Of a stretch of 64,000 nucleotides of DNA, positions 24,335-33,378 are shown one piece after another. Both the position numbers and the translations under genes were made by a program. The stretch covers positions 1-64,000 of the forward strand of contig NZ_RWKH01000005.1 of assembly GCF_003984625.1 (NCBI RefSeq), in the 5' to 3' direction. Each line of letters starts with the position of its first letter. Position 1 is the first letter of the stretch. Source of the stretch: Variovorax sp. DXTD-1 (lineage in GTDB: Bacteria; Pseudomonadota; Gammaproteobacteria; Burkholderiales; Burkholderiaceae_C). The notes beneath the pieces are model-generated. The model had not been told where the DNA came from, made no database searches, and worked only from the letters and a program-made list of their open reading frames with translations.

Positions 24335-25599
24335 GGCGCGGCCTCCGGCGCCGGGAATTTGGCGGCCGCCACGCTCTTGAGCAGCGCCTCGCGCTGGTTG
24401 CGGCTGATGCCGCGCACGCTCTCGGCCACCCACCTGGTGCGGTCGGGGTCGATGCGGCCGTCGCGCCGCCATTGTTCGAGCACCGCATGCGGCTTGTGCA
24501 GCATGGCCGCGAGCCACACGGCCTGCGCAGGCTCCAGGTTGCGTGCCGGGCGCTTGAAGTAGCGCCGCGCGGCAGCTTCGGCGCCGCACAGGTTGCCGCC
24601 CCAAGGGGCGTTATCGAGGTACAGCTGCAGGATGCGCGCCTTGCCGAGCGTCTGTTCCATTTCGACCGCATAGAGCAGTTCGCGCAGCTTGCGTTCCGCC
24701 GTGCGGTCGCTGCCCGTCACCAGCAGCTTGGCCAGCTGCTGCGTGAGCGTGCTGCCGCCGCGCTTGGTCTGGCCGTCTTTCTGGTTGTTGTCGAGCGACG
24801 CGACGATTTCCGCCAGGTCGTAGCCGGCATGGCTGAAAAAGCGCTGGTCTTCGGCCGCGATGACGGCGCGCGCCAGCCAGCTGTCGTTGGCCAGCTTCGA
24901 CGGGGCGCCGCAACCGGTGCGCGCGCCAAGCATGGCTTCGGTGCCCAGCCCTTCGACGGTGAACTGGCTGACGACGGGAGCCACCGCGAACGTGCCTTCG
25001 GGCAGCGCGACCTGCCCGCGAAGCGCCAGCGTGCCGCCGATGCGCGCGCGCTGCAGTTCGGGCAGGTTGGGCGCAAGCACCGCGTACCAGCGGGCAATGG
25101 GCGCGTCCTTGATGTCAGCGCTGAGCAGCAGGTTCTTGGGCGTGAGCCGGCCTTCCCACTGGCCGTGGATCACGGCCGACGCCTCGGCGCTGCGGGGCGT
25201 GGCCTCGAGAATGCCCGTCAGGGTGTTGCCGTCGCGCTTGACGGTGGCAAGCAGGCCTTCGACCCGGATCGGCTGCGTGCCGAGCGCCGGAACCTCGACC
25301 GTGCAGGGGGCGCAGCGCAATTCGAGCGCGCCGGCCTCGTACTTCCAGGCGAAATGCACGGTGCCGAAGCGGGTGTCGAGCGCGTGTCCGTCGAGGTGCG
25401 GCGCAAGCCACGGAGAAGTGGCCAGGCGCACCGCCGTGGGCATGCCGACTTCGAAACTCAGCGGACCGGCCTTGACCGTGCCGCGCCATTCGCCCGGTGC
25501 GGGCGCGAGGGCGAACTTCACTATCAGGAAGATAGCTATCGCTGCAGTGACCACAAGGGCCAACAGCCCGTAAATCGCAGATCTCAGGGTCTTGTTCAC
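24331..25599 (-). CDS. GT51 peptidoglycan glycosyltransferase with a long spacer domain
   Basis: A 422-residue membrane protein from GTG 25599. One transmembrane helix (about 8-30) is followed by a beta-rich domain of about 200 residues unlike that of MtgA. A GT51 module comes next: AAEDQRFFSHAG near 248-259 with the catalytic Glu 250, GGSTLTQQLAKLL, the RKLRELLYAVEME helix and LYLDNAPWGG. There is no transpeptidase domain. The enzyme should polymerise lipid II glycan outside the inner membrane. Placement within an exosortase operon, coupled to the GNAT gene, is unusual. Related proteins may be annotated as mtgA, but the spacer argues for a separate subfamily. Confidence 0.85.
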   Translation of the reverse strand: MNKTLRSAIYGLLALVVTAAIAIFLIVKFALAPAPGEWRGTVKAGPLSFEVGMPTAVRLATSPWLAPHLDGHALDTRFGTVHFAWKYEAGALELRCAPCTVEVPALGTQPIRVEGLLATVKRDGNTLTGILEATPRSAEASAVIHGQWEGRLTPKNLLLSADIKDAPIARWYAVLAPNLPELQRARIGGTLALRGQVALPEGTFAVAPVVSQFTVEGLGTEAMLGARTGCGAPSKLANDSWLARAVIAAEDQRFFSHAGYDLAEIVASLDNNQKDGQTKRGGSTLTQQLAKLLVTGSDRTAERKLRELLYAVEMEQTLGKARILQLYLDNAPWGGNLCGAEAAARRYFKRPARNLEPAQAVWLAAMLHKPHAVLEQWRRDGRIDPDRTRWVAESVRGISRNQREALLKSVAAAKFPAPEAAP

Positions 25600-25606
25600 A
25601 CAACTC

Positions 25607-26176
25607 TCACAAGGGTCTCGCCACCGTGACGGCTTGCCACGGACCGGTCGACTGCCCGCTGGCGGCCGCCCAGTACCAAGCTGAAGTGTCGGTGAAAGCC
25701 GTGCCTTCGGCATCGACGATGCGCTCGCAAACGCGGAACTTTTGCGCTCCGTGCATTTGCGCAACAAAACAGCGCCACAAGCGCTCCTGCGCATCGCGTT
25801 CAAGGCGCGCCTGCTCGATGCGATAGCCAAGCGCGCGGTAGCAATCGGCGGCCGGGTGAAGCATGCGTGTGGGCGTTTTCACCGCGCGCATCACGATCAT
25901 CTGCCTGCCATCGGTCATGCGGCCGATGGCGCCCGGAAAGCGGTCCGCAAAGCGCTGCTCGACGTCGCCCAGCGCCATCGGCCGCAGCGGAACGCCGTCC
26001 CATTCGCGCGGCCATTCATGCGATGCCGCGGCCGCCAGGTGTTCTTGCGGCTCGCGCAGCGCGGCGGCGGTAGACCACAGCAGGCACAGCAGCATCGCGA
26101 GTGCAAAGCTCGTCTTGTGGCCGATGCGGTTGATGAAGTGATTAGCGAAAAAGCTTTCAAAGAACCGTGTCGACAT
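25607..26176 (-). CDS. EpsI-like exosortase-associated protein
   Basis: A 189-residue protein with one transmembrane helix near residues 22-40 (TSFALAMLLCLLWSTAAAL) and a periplasmic domain. It resembles EpsI/exosortase-associated proteins in having a single Cys in HPAADCYRALGYRI, a middle hydrophobic strand pair and a WYWAAASG end. Such proteins sit beside exosortases and are thought to help substrate processing. It overlaps the exosortase stop by 20 bases and ends seven bases before the glycosyltransferase start. Confidence 0.75.
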   Translation of the reverse strand: MSTRFFESFFANHFINRIGHKTSFALAMLLCLLWSTAAALREPQEHLAAAASHEWPREWDGVPLRPMALGDVEQRFADRFPGAIGRMTDGRQMIVMRAVKTPTRMLHPAADCYRALGYRIEQARLERDAQERLWRCFVAQMHGAQKFRVCERIVDAEGTAFTDTSAWYWAAASGQSTGPWQAVTVARPL

Positions 26177-27086
26177 GGCGGCCTCCCTGCGTGGTGATCA
26201 TTCCAGGCATCGGCTGGTCGGCAAGTCCGGCTGAAGTGCGTTCCGGCACCATCAGACGGGCGATGCCGCCGCACACGGCCGCCAGCACCGCCAGGCCGAG
26301 CATGTTGTGCGCCCATGGTGCCAGCGGCTGCCCCGCGCCTTCGAAGGCAATCAGCACGCTGTTGCGCAGGATGTTGCCGCCCAGCACCAACAGGCCGACC
26401 ATCGGCAGCCGGCGCAAAAAGCCGCGGTCGCTCTGCCGTGCCCAGAGTGCCACCGCGCAGGCCGTGAAATAGCCGAGCCACACCATCTGCACGCCGGAGC
26501 ACGGCGCATCGACGATGACCAGCCGCCCGTCGACCACCAGGCTGCTGCCCTCGCGCGCCACGCTGAAGCCCGGGGCCAGCAGCCAGCGGCTCGCTTCGGC
26601 CGTGACCACGCGCAGCGGATAGCCGGCATAGAACTGCAGCGACGACAAAAGCGGCAAGGCCAGCACCGCCAGCCCTACGACCGGCAGCGCGGCCACGCGG
26701 CGCGGAAGAAAGGCCAGCAGCCCGCACGCCAGTGCCAGCACCGCCATCAGGCTTGCCGCGAGCGGCGGCAAGGCGGGCAGGGCGCCCACGCCGGTACGCA
26801 GCAGCGTGGCCAGCAAGGTGCCGGCGCCCGCCAGGGCCAGCCAGCCCAGCCGCGGTGCCGCGCGCAGCTCGCGCCGACGTTGCCAAGCCAGCGCCGCCAA
26901 GGCGGCCAATGCGAGCAGGCCGAGCGGATCGTCGGAGCCGTCGCGCATGCGCCGGACCATCCAGGCCCAGGTCGGCGCGAGCGCCGCGAATTGCAGCGCC
27001 AGCCAGAAGACGGCCGGTGCGCGGTCGATGTGAATGCCTCCATCCACGATGAGCGGATGGGGGTGAGCAAGTGCGGCCAATGACAT
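26157..27086 (-). CDS. xrt: Exosortase (XrtQ-like), transpeptidase for PEP-CTERM proteins
   Basis: A 309-residue polytopic membrane protein with about eight helices. The catalytic triad typical of exosortases is present: Cys 196 in DAPCSGVQMVW, Arg 241 in GGNILRNSVLI and His 260 in WAHNMLGL. Exosortases cleave PEP-CTERM tails and pass the protein to the cell surface. The gene lies 24 bases after the VIT/vWA gene, whose product ends in a PEP-CTERM-like tail, so that protein is the likely dedicated substrate. Assignment to the XrtQ subtype is from this context and was not checked against models. Confidence 0.85.
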   Translation of the reverse strand: MSLAALAHPHPLIVDGGIHIDRAPAVFWLALQFAALAPTWAWMVRRMRDGSDDPLGLLALAALAALAWQRRRELRAAPRLGWLALAGAGTLLATLLRTGVGALPALPPLAASLMAVLALACGLLAFLPRRVAALPVVGLAVLALPLLSSLQFYAGYPLRVVTAEASRWLLAPGFSVAREGSSLVVDGRLVIVDAPCSGVQMVWLGYFTACAVALWARQSDRGFLRRLPMVGLLVLGGNILRNSVLIAFEGAGQPLAPWAHNMLGLAVLAAVCGGIARLMVPERTSAGLADQPMPGMITTQGGRHVDTVL

Positions 27087-27110
27087 TTCTTTTTTCCCTT
27101 TCCGCCGCGC

Positions 27111-29192
27111 TCAGGCCGTGAAGCGGCGCGGATCGTGGCGGCGCGCGCGGCGGCGCAGCATGGCAAGCATCGACAGCACCACGGCAATGGCGCCCAGGGT
27201 TTCGGGTTCGGGCGTGCTCGGCACTTCGGCACCGAGTGCCAGCTCGCTCACGCCCTGGGGCAGGGGCAGCGGCTGGTTCACGTCCACGCTGTTCTGCGGC
27301 GCAACGTTGCGCACCACCTTGTCGACCGCGATGAAGCTGGTGTACTGCGTCAGCAGGCTGTACTTCAGGCCAAGCTCGGTGATGCGCTCCTTGAAGGCGG
27401 CGCCGCCCTCGAGCGTTTCCTGGTCGCTCAGGCTCTGGATGCGGTGGCGCGCCCACAGCGTGCGCAGCGCAGCCGTGTCCTGGCGCATCTGCGGGTCGAT
27501 GCGCAGTTCCTGGCGGTACGGGCCGTTGGCGCCCTGGCCTTCGATGATGACGCGTCCCCGGGCCTTGCCTTCGGCATCGGCGCGCCACTTGCCGAACACG
27601 ATCACCGGGCGCTCGCCCAGCACGTCGGGCAGCGCTTGCGGCTCCACGTCGTACACGTCCAGGCCGCCGAAAGTGACCTTCACGTTGGTGAGCACCGGCG
27701 ACTCCACCATGCGGCGGAAGCGCGCGGCCTGCTCCGGCGCCTGGATCGGGTCGGTGATGATGAAGGGCTCGCCCATGCCGGCGCGTGCAATGCCTTCCAT
27801 CAGGCTGCGGTTCACCGACGAACCGATGCCGAATGCGAACACGTTGGCCTTCGAAAGGTTCTTGCGCACCAGCTCGAAGGCCTCGCGCTCCACGGTCACG
27901 TAGCCGTCCGTCACCAGCACCACGGTGCGCGACACGTTCTCTTCCTTCGGTTCGGCATACACACGCTTGAGTGCCGGAATCAGTTCGGTGCTTCCACTGC
28001 CGCTGTAGTTCTGGATGGTGGCCAGCGCCTGTTCGATGTTGGCGCGCGTGGCCGGCACCGATTGGGGCGAGAGCATCTTGTTGCTGCCCGAGAACAGCAG
28101 CACGTTGAAGGTGTCGCTCGGGCGCAGTCCGCCGATCAGCCGTTCGAGCACGGTCTTGGCGGTGTCCAGCGGAAAGCCGTCCATCGAACCCGAGATGTCG
28201 ACCACGAAGATGTAGTCGCGTGGCGAAATGGCGCTGGCAGCCACCGCCTTCGGAGGCTCGACCATTGCAAGGAAGAAGTTTTCCGCGCTTCCATCGGCGT
28301 TCTGCCCCTGGCCCTTGTAGAGCATCAGGCCCGATTCGATCTTCTCGCCCGCGAGCCGGTAGTCGAGCACGAAGTCGCGGTTGTCCGCAGGGCGGCCATC
28401 GGCCGCAAGTGCCACGTCGGCGTGCCGGTCTTCATCGCTCTTCTTCACCTCGATGGTGTGCGACGAGGAGCGCACTTCCTTCAGGCCCATCGGCGTGTCG
28501 ATGCTGGCCTTGAGCATGAAGCGGGTGCTGGGCGCCACGCCCGCGCGCAGCGTGGGCTGCGCCACCCATTGGGCCTGGGCGTTCTCGGACTGCGGGCTGT
28601 TGTAGCGCGGGCCCACCACGGTAGGAAACACGAAGGCGTAGTTGCCCGACTGCGGCACCAGCAGTTCGGTGTAGCGCAGTTCCACCTTCACATCGTCGCC
28701 CGGCAGGATGTTGGCAACGTTCATCTGGAACACGTTGGGCAGGTGCTGCTCGAGCAGCGCGGCGGTCTTGCCTTCCTTCTTGGCGGTGTCGTATTCGATC
28801 TGCGCCTGCTGCTTCTCGCGGATCTGCGCGGTGATGAGCCGATCGGCCAGGCGCACATTGAGGCCGCTCACCGCGGCCTTGGTCGAGCCGGGGAAAACAT
28901 ACTTCGCCTCGATAGCGCGCTGGCCTTCGTTGCGGTAGGTCTGCGTCACGGTCACGTCGGCAATGACGCCCGAGATCTTCACCGACACCTCGGTGCCTTT
29001 CAGCGGCAGCCGGTCGACCGAGGGGTCGTCGCTCTTCACGAAGAAATACGGGCTCTCGGTCTTCAGCCGCGGGCCGGGCGCTTCCTGCGCATGCACCGGG
29101 TGCACGCTGAGCACGACGAAGCCCGCGGCGGCCAGGCTCACGGTGGCGAGCCAGAGCCAGCGGCCGGGGCGGGTGGAGATATGGGCGTCCAT
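27111..29192 (-). CDS. VIT and vWA domain surface protein with PEP-CTERM-like sorting tail
   Basis: A 693-residue exported protein. ATG 29192 starts a signal peptide ending VHAQ. Residues 55-185 form a VIT (inter-alpha-trypsin inhibitor) domain, with TYRNEGQRAIEAKYVFPGS as landmark. A vWA domain follows with a complete MIDAS motif, Asp 332-x-Ser 334-x-Ser 336, so metal-dependent adhesion is possible. The last 33 residues start with PEP at 661, then a hydrophobic helix and an Arg-rich end, the layout of a PEP-CTERM tail. It is the first gene of the exosortase operon and divergent from creD. The role may be adhesion or cell-surface assembly. Confidence 0.88.
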   Translation of the reverse strand: MDAHISTRPGRWLWLATVSLAAAGFVVLSVHPVHAQEAPGPRLKTESPYFFVKSDDPSVDRLPLKGTEVSVKISGVIADVTVTQTYRNEGQRAIEAKYVFPGSTKAAVSGLNVRLADRLITAQIREKQQAQIEYDTAKKEGKTAALLEQHLPNVFQMNVANILPGDDVKVELRYTELLVPQSGNYAFVFPTVVGPRYNSPQSENAQAQWVAQPTLRAGVAPSTRFMLKASIDTPMGLKEVRSSSHTIEVKKSDEDRHADVALAADGRPADNRDFVLDYRLAGEKIESGLMLYKGQGQNADGSAENFFLAMVEPPKAVAASAISPRDYIFVVDISGSMDGFPLDTAKTVLERLIGGLRPSDTFNVLLFSGSNKMLSPQSVPATRANIEQALATIQNYSGSGSTELIPALKRVYAEPKEENVSRTVVLVTDGYVTVEREAFELVRKNLSKANVFAFGIGSSVNRSLMEGIARAGMGEPFIITDPIQAPEQAARFRRMVESPVLTNVKVTFGGLDVYDVEPQALPDVLGERPVIVFGKWRADAEGKARGRVIIEGQGANGPYRQELRIDPQMRQDTAALRTLWARHRIQSLSDQETLEGGAAFKERITELGLKYSLLTQYTSFIAVDKVVRNVAPQNSVDVNQPLPLPQGVSELALGAEVPSTPEPETLGAIAVVLSMLAMLRRRARRHDPRRFTA

Positions 29193-29301
29193 GGCGGTGT
29201 GGAGTGGTGTCCGTGCGAACTTGCACAGCCGCAACTTTCGACGCCACGCGAGAAGGAAATTGGAAGGCTGCTTGAAGTGCGGCAACCGTTTGCCGCCTTG
29301 T

Positions 29302-29317
29302 GTGAAGCCTGTGTGAA
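29302..29317 (-). promoter_or_regulatory. Perfect CreB tag (TTCAC-N6-TTCAC)
   Basis: On the minus strand the sequence reads TTCAC-ACAGGC-TTCAC, an exact match to the CreB direct-repeat consensus of enteric bacteria. It points towards the VIT/vWA-exosortase operon and lies 82 bases upstream of creD on the other side. Both genes could be controlled from it. Confidence 0.75.
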
Positions 29318-29335
29318 GTCGGCCGGCGGGCGCGC

Positions 29336-29351
29336 TTCACACAGCCTTCGG
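29336..29351 (+). promoter_or_regulatory. Degenerate CreB tag facing creD
   Basis: TTCAC-ACAGCC-TTCGG has the same spacing, with a weaker second half (two mismatches). It points towards creD, opposite to the perfect tag, and the spacer differs by one base from that tag (ACAGCC versus ACAGGC). Confidence 0.5.
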
Positions 29352-29398
29352 GTTGCACGGCGAGCATCGCCGCTTCGTTATCGAAGAGGAAAAAAAAC

Positions 29399-30889
29399 AT
29401 GTTCCAGTTGTTCAAGGCCTTGCAGAGTTCCATGCTGGTCAAGGTGGCCGGCCTGCTATTGCTCACGCTCCTGCTGTGCATTCCGCTCGCTGAAGTCGAT
29501 TCGATCAACCGCGAGCGCGGCCGCAGCCAGCGCGAAGCAGCCGAGGAGCTTGCCGCCACCTATGCAAGCGCGCAGACCATGGTGGGCCCGGTACTGCTGG
29601 TGCCTTATGTGGAGCGCTGGATGGAGCCGCTGCGCGATGCGAAAGGCAAGGTGATCGGCCAGGAGGCGCGCAGCAAGGAAATGGCCCACGCGGTGTTTCC
29701 CGACAAGCTGCACATCGAAGGCTCGATGACGCCGCAAGAGCGCTATCGCGGCATCTTCAAGATTCCGTTCTACACACTCAACGCCACGCTCGGCGGCGGC
29801 TTCGCGGCCTTCGACCCCAAATCGGTGGCGCACAGCGAAGCCGATTCGCGCATCGAGTTCAAGGCACCTTTCGTCGTGTTCTACGTGAGCGACCTGCGCG
29901 GGCTCGACGGTTCGCCTTCCATCGCAATGAACGGCGAGGGCCTGCGCTTCAGGCAGCGCGTGCCCGGCCTGGCGGACAACAGCTGGCTGGCCGACGGGGT
30001 CCACGCACCGCTCACCGGCGCCGCGCTTGCCGCATGGGAATCGAAGGCGCCGCTGCCCTTCGAGATGAAGCTCAGCCTCGTCGGGCAAGACACGCTCTCG
30101 ATGGTGCCGATTGCCGAAGAGACCACCGCCCACCTGAGCTCACCCTGGGCGCATCCAAGCTTCGGTGGCCGCTTTCTCGCCGCGAAGCGCGAAGTGACCC
30201 CGCAAGGCTTCGATGCGCACTGGCGCGTGTCGTCACTGGTGACTTCGGCGCGCGAGCAGGTGCGCGCCGGACTGTCGGACCGCGAAGATCGCAGCGCTGC
30301 TGCCACCGCAGCTGCCGCGGCCGCCGCGGCGACAGCCGGCCATGCACCGCGCAACCTCGGCCCGCTGCAGACCTTCGATGTGTCGCTCGCACAGCCCATC
30401 AACGTGTATTCGATGAGCACGCGCGCCGGCAAATACGGCGCCCTCTTCATCGGCCTGGTGGTCATGGCCGCCTTCATGTTCGAGCTGTTCCGCAGGCAGC
30501 GCATGCACCCGGTGCAATACGGGCTGGTGGGCCTTTCGATTGCGCTGTTCTTCCTGCTGCTCTTGGCACTGTCCGAGAAGCTGGCGTTCTGGCTGGCCTA
30601 TGCGAGCGCGGCCGGCGCGAGCGTGCTGCTGCTCGGCATTTATTTCAGCGCGGTGTTGCAAAGCTGGAAACGCGGGGCGGGCTTCGGGGCCTATGTCGCG
30701 GTACTCTATGGCGCGCTCTACGGCCTGCTGGCATCGGAAAGCAATGCCCTTCTGCTCGGCGCCCTGCTGACATTCGGCATGCTGACGGTGCTGATGCTCG
30801 CCACGCGCAAGGTCGACTGGTATGCGTTGTCCGTCGGGAACCCCCGAGCACCCGAGCCAGTCGTACCTGAAGTGGCTCCGTCCGTGTAA
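29399..30889 (+). CDS. creD: Cell envelope integrity protein CreD
   Basis: A 496-residue inner-membrane protein. An N-terminal helix (SSMLVKVAGLLLLTLLLCIPL) is followed by a large periplasmic domain and about five C-terminal helices. The PLLYVPYVER-like start of the domain and the LFKALQSS beginning are CreD features. CreD is the main target of the CreBC two-component system, linked to beta-lactam and cell-wall stress responses. creBC lies 3-5 kb downstream, and CreB tags precede this gene. GAGG lies upstream of ATG 29399. An Ala-rich run (about 300-315) is an oddity. The PBP1A gene follows after 39 bases, so co-transcription is likely. Confidence 0.9.
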   Translation: MFQLFKALQSSMLVKVAGLLLLTLLLCIPLAEVDSINRERGRSQREAAEELAATYASAQTMVGPVLLVPYVERWMEPLRDAKGKVIGQEARSKEMAHAVFPDKLHIEGSMTPQERYRGIFKIPFYTLNATLGGGFAAFDPKSVAHSEADSRIEFKAPFVVFYVSDLRGLDGSPSIAMNGEGLRFRQRVPGLADNSWLADGVHAPLTGAALAAWESKAPLPFEMKLSLVGQDTLSMVPIAEETTAHLSSPWAHPSFGGRFLAAKREVTPQGFDAHWRVSSLVTSAREQVRAGLSDREDRSAAATAAAAAAAATAGHAPRNLGPLQTFDVSLAQPINVYSMSTRAGKYGALFIGLVVMAAFMFELFRRQRMHPVQYGLVGLSIALFFLLLLALSEKLAFWLAYASAAGASVLLLGIYFSAVLQSWKRGAGFGAYVAVLYGALYGLLASESNALLLGALLTFGMLTVLMLATRKVDWYALSVGNPRAPEPVVPEVAPSV

Positions 30890-30928
30890 CTGACGCTACC
30901 GACTGTTTTTTTCCAACTACTGATTTCC

Positions 30929-33316
30929 ATGGACGATTCCTCTCCTTCCACCGAATCGGCGCGCTCCGAACGCTCGATGCGGCTGCGGCGCATTGCGCGG
31001 TGGAGCGCCATCGTGGGCGGTTCGGCCGTGCTGGTTGTGCTGGTGGCCGCCGGCGTGGCGGTGGCCGTCATCTCGCCCCGTCTGCCCGACATCTCGGAGC
31101 TTGCCGACTACAGGCCCAAGCTGCCTTTGCGCGTGTATTCGGTCGAAGGCACGCTCATCGGCGAATTCGGCGAGGAGCGCCGCACGCTCACGCCCTTTGC
31201 CAACATTCCCAAGGTGATGAAGGACGCGGTGCTGGCCGTGGAAGACGCGCGCTTCTACGACCACGGCGGTGTCGACTACAAGGGCTTTGCGCGCGCGGCC
31301 GTGGCCAGCCTGAAGGGTGGCCGCAAGCAGGGCGCCTCGACCATCACCATGCAGGTGGCGCGCAATGTGTACCTCAGCTCGGAGCGCACGCTGAGCCGCA
31401 AGACCTACGAGATCTTGCTGGCCCTGCGGCTCGAGCAGCAGCTCACCAAGGACCAGATCCTGGAGATCTACCTGAACCAGATCTACCTGGGCAATCGCGC
31501 CTATGGCTTTGCTGCGGCCTCCGAGGCGTACTTCGGCAAGCCGCTGCAGAACATCACCACCGCCGAGGCCGCCATGCTGGCCGGCCTGCCGAAGGCGCCC
31601 GGCGCCAACAACCCGGTGGCCAACCCGCGGCGCGCCCGCGCGAGGCAGCTCTATGTGATCGACCGCATGCAGGAGACCGGCTTCATCACCGCCGAGCAGG
31701 CGGCCGAAGCCAAGAAGGAAGAACTGCATCTACGCGATGCCGCCGATCCGAACCGGCTGCATGCCGAATACGTGGCCGAAACCGTGCGCCAGATGATGTA
31801 CGCGCAGTACGGCGACAGCATCTACACCAGCGGCATGAAGGTCTACACATCGCTGGTTGCTGCCGATCAGGCGGCGGCCTACAAGTCGCTGCGCAAGGGC
31901 ATCATGGACTACGAGCGGCGCCAGGCCTACCGCGGGCCCGAGCGCTTCATCGACCTGCCGGAGGACGCCAAGGAAGCCGACGAGGCGGTGGACGACGCGC
32001 TGGCCGAACACCCCGACAACGGCGACGTGATGGCGGCGGTGGTGCTGGAGGCCGGCCCCAAGGAAATCAAGGCCGTGCGCGCCAACGGCGAAACCGTGCA
32101 GATCACCGGCGAAGGCCTGCGGCCTGCGCAATCGGGCCTTGCGGCCAAGGCGCCACCCAACATCAAGATCCGCCGCGGCGCGGTGATCCGCGTGGCGAAG
32201 ACGCCCAAGAACACCTGGGAAATCACGCAGCTGCCCGAGGTCGAAGGTGCCTTCATCGCCATGGACCCGCGCACCGGTGCCATCAAGTCGCTGGTGGGCG
32301 GCTTCGATTTCGGCAAGAACAAGTTCAACCACGTCACGCAGGCCTGGCGCCAGCCGGGCTCCAGCTTCAAGCCGTTCATCTATTCGGCCGCGCTCGAGAA
32401 AGGCTTCGCGCCGGCGACTATCGTGAACGACGCGCCGCTGTTCTTCGAGCCGAGCACTCCGGGCGGCCAGCCTTGGGAGCCGAAGAATTTCGACGGCGGC
32501 TTCGAAGGGCCGATGCCGCTGCGCACCGCGTTGATGAAGTCGAAGAACCTGGTGACGATCAGGCTGCTGCAATCCATCGGCGCGCCGTACGCACAGGACT
32601 GGATCACGAAGTTCGGCTTCGACAAGGACAAGCATCCCGCCTACCTGCCGATGGCGCTCGGTGCGGGCTCGGTCACGCCGATGCAGATGGCCACCGCCTA
32701 CTCGGTGTTTGCCAACGGTGGCTACCGCGTCAATCCGTATCTGGTCACGCGCGTGACCGACCTGCGGGACAAGGTGCTGCTCGAAACCGAACCGCCGGTG
32801 CTCGACGAAACCCGCCGCGCCATTCCCGAGCGCAATGCCTTCATCATGGATTCGCTGCTGCAAAGCGTGGTGAAGGGCGGCACCGCCGCGCGTGCCTCCC
32901 AGGCGCTCAAGCGCGACGACCTGTTCGGCAAGACCGGCACCACCAACGATTCGTTCGACACCTGGTTCGCGGGCTTCCAGCCCACGACGGTGGGCATTGC
33001 ATGGATCGGCTACGACACGCCGCGCCAGCTCGGCGTGCGCGGCGAAACCGGCGGCAGCCTGAGCCTGCCGATCTGGATCGGCTACATGCAGACGGCGCTC
33101 AAGGGCGTGCCGGTCAGCAAGATTCCGGAGCCGGCGGGTGTCGTCAATATCGACGGCGAGTGGTACTTCGACGACTTCACGCCGGGACACAGCGTGGCGA
33201 GCCTGGGCCTGGAGAACACCGAGGCGCCGCCGCCGGCGGAAGAACTCTCGGGCGTGCCGCTGGGCCCGCCGCCGCAGCCCGAGGAGCGCAACCGCATCCT
33301 CGAGTTCTTCCGGTAG
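30929..33316 (+). CDS. mrcA: Penicillin-binding protein 1A (bifunctional class A)
   Basis: A 795-residue class A PBP that polymerises and cross-links peptidoglycan. After one transmembrane helix (about 30-50) comes the GT51 domain with VEDARFYDHGG near residue 104 and ASTITMQVARN. The transpeptidase domain has SSFK with nucleophile Ser 478, SKN, and KTGT at 668-671. An inserted OB-like domain of about 100 residues lies between them, as in other mrcA products. It follows creD closely, joining the Cre response to a major cell-wall synthase. The GT51 enzyme in the exosortase operon makes a second glycosyltransferase within 6 kb. Confidence 0.95.
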   Translation: MDDSSPSTESARSERSMRLRRIARWSAIVGGSAVLVVLVAAGVAVAVISPRLPDISELADYRPKLPLRVYSVEGTLIGEFGEERRTLTPFANIPKVMKDAVLAVEDARFYDHGGVDYKGFARAAVASLKGGRKQGASTITMQVARNVYLSSERTLSRKTYEILLALRLEQQLTKDQILEIYLNQIYLGNRAYGFAAASEAYFGKPLQNITTAEAAMLAGLPKAPGANNPVANPRRARARQLYVIDRMQETGFITAEQAAEAKKEELHLRDAADPNRLHAEYVAETVRQMMYAQYGDSIYTSGMKVYTSLVAADQAAAYKSLRKGIMDYERRQAYRGPERFIDLPEDAKEADEAVDDALAEHPDNGDVMAAVVLEAGPKEIKAVRANGETVQITGEGLRPAQSGLAAKAPPNIKIRRGAVIRVAKTPKNTWEITQLPEVEGAFIAMDPRTGAIKSLVGGFDFGKNKFNHVTQAWRQPGSSFKPFIYSAALEKGFAPATIVNDAPLFFEPSTPGGQPWEPKNFDGGFEGPMPLRTALMKSKNLVTIRLLQSIGAPYAQDWITKFGFDKDKHPAYLPMALGAGSVTPMQMATAYSVFANGGYRVNPYLVTRVTDLRDKVLLETEPPVLDETRRAIPERNAFIMDSLLQSVVKGGTAARASQALKRDDLFGKTGTTNDSFDTWFAGFQPTTVGIAWIGYDTPRQLGVRGETGGSLSLPIWIGYMQTALKGVPVSKIPEPAGVVNIDGEWYFDDFTPGHSVASLGLENTEAPPPAEELSGVPLGPPPQPEERNRILEFFR

Positions 33317-33362
33317 CGCAGCGGGGGCGGGGACGAGGCGCAGCAGCGCGGAACAACGCGTT

Positions 33363-33378
33363 GTGAAGACGGGATGAA
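33363..33378 (+). promoter_or_regulatory. Near-match CreB tag upstream of the 33441 gene
   Basis: GTGAA-GACGGG-ATGAA is a reverse-orientation tag (TTCAT-N6-TTCAC on the minus strand) with one mismatch, 63 bases before the 33441 start. Chance occurrence is possible, but the location between mrcA and creC is suggestive. Confidence 0.4.

Noticed and set aside
27135-29654. 839-residue plus-strand open frame opposite the VIT/vWA gene
   Set aside because: Rich in His, Arg and Gln with no motifs, while the minus strand encodes clear VIT and vWA domains with a MIDAS motif.
31000-33366. 788-residue alternate-frame reading inside mrcA
   Set aside because: Alternative frame of a GC-rich gene, Arg/Gly/Ala-rich; the mrcA frame has all PBP motifs.
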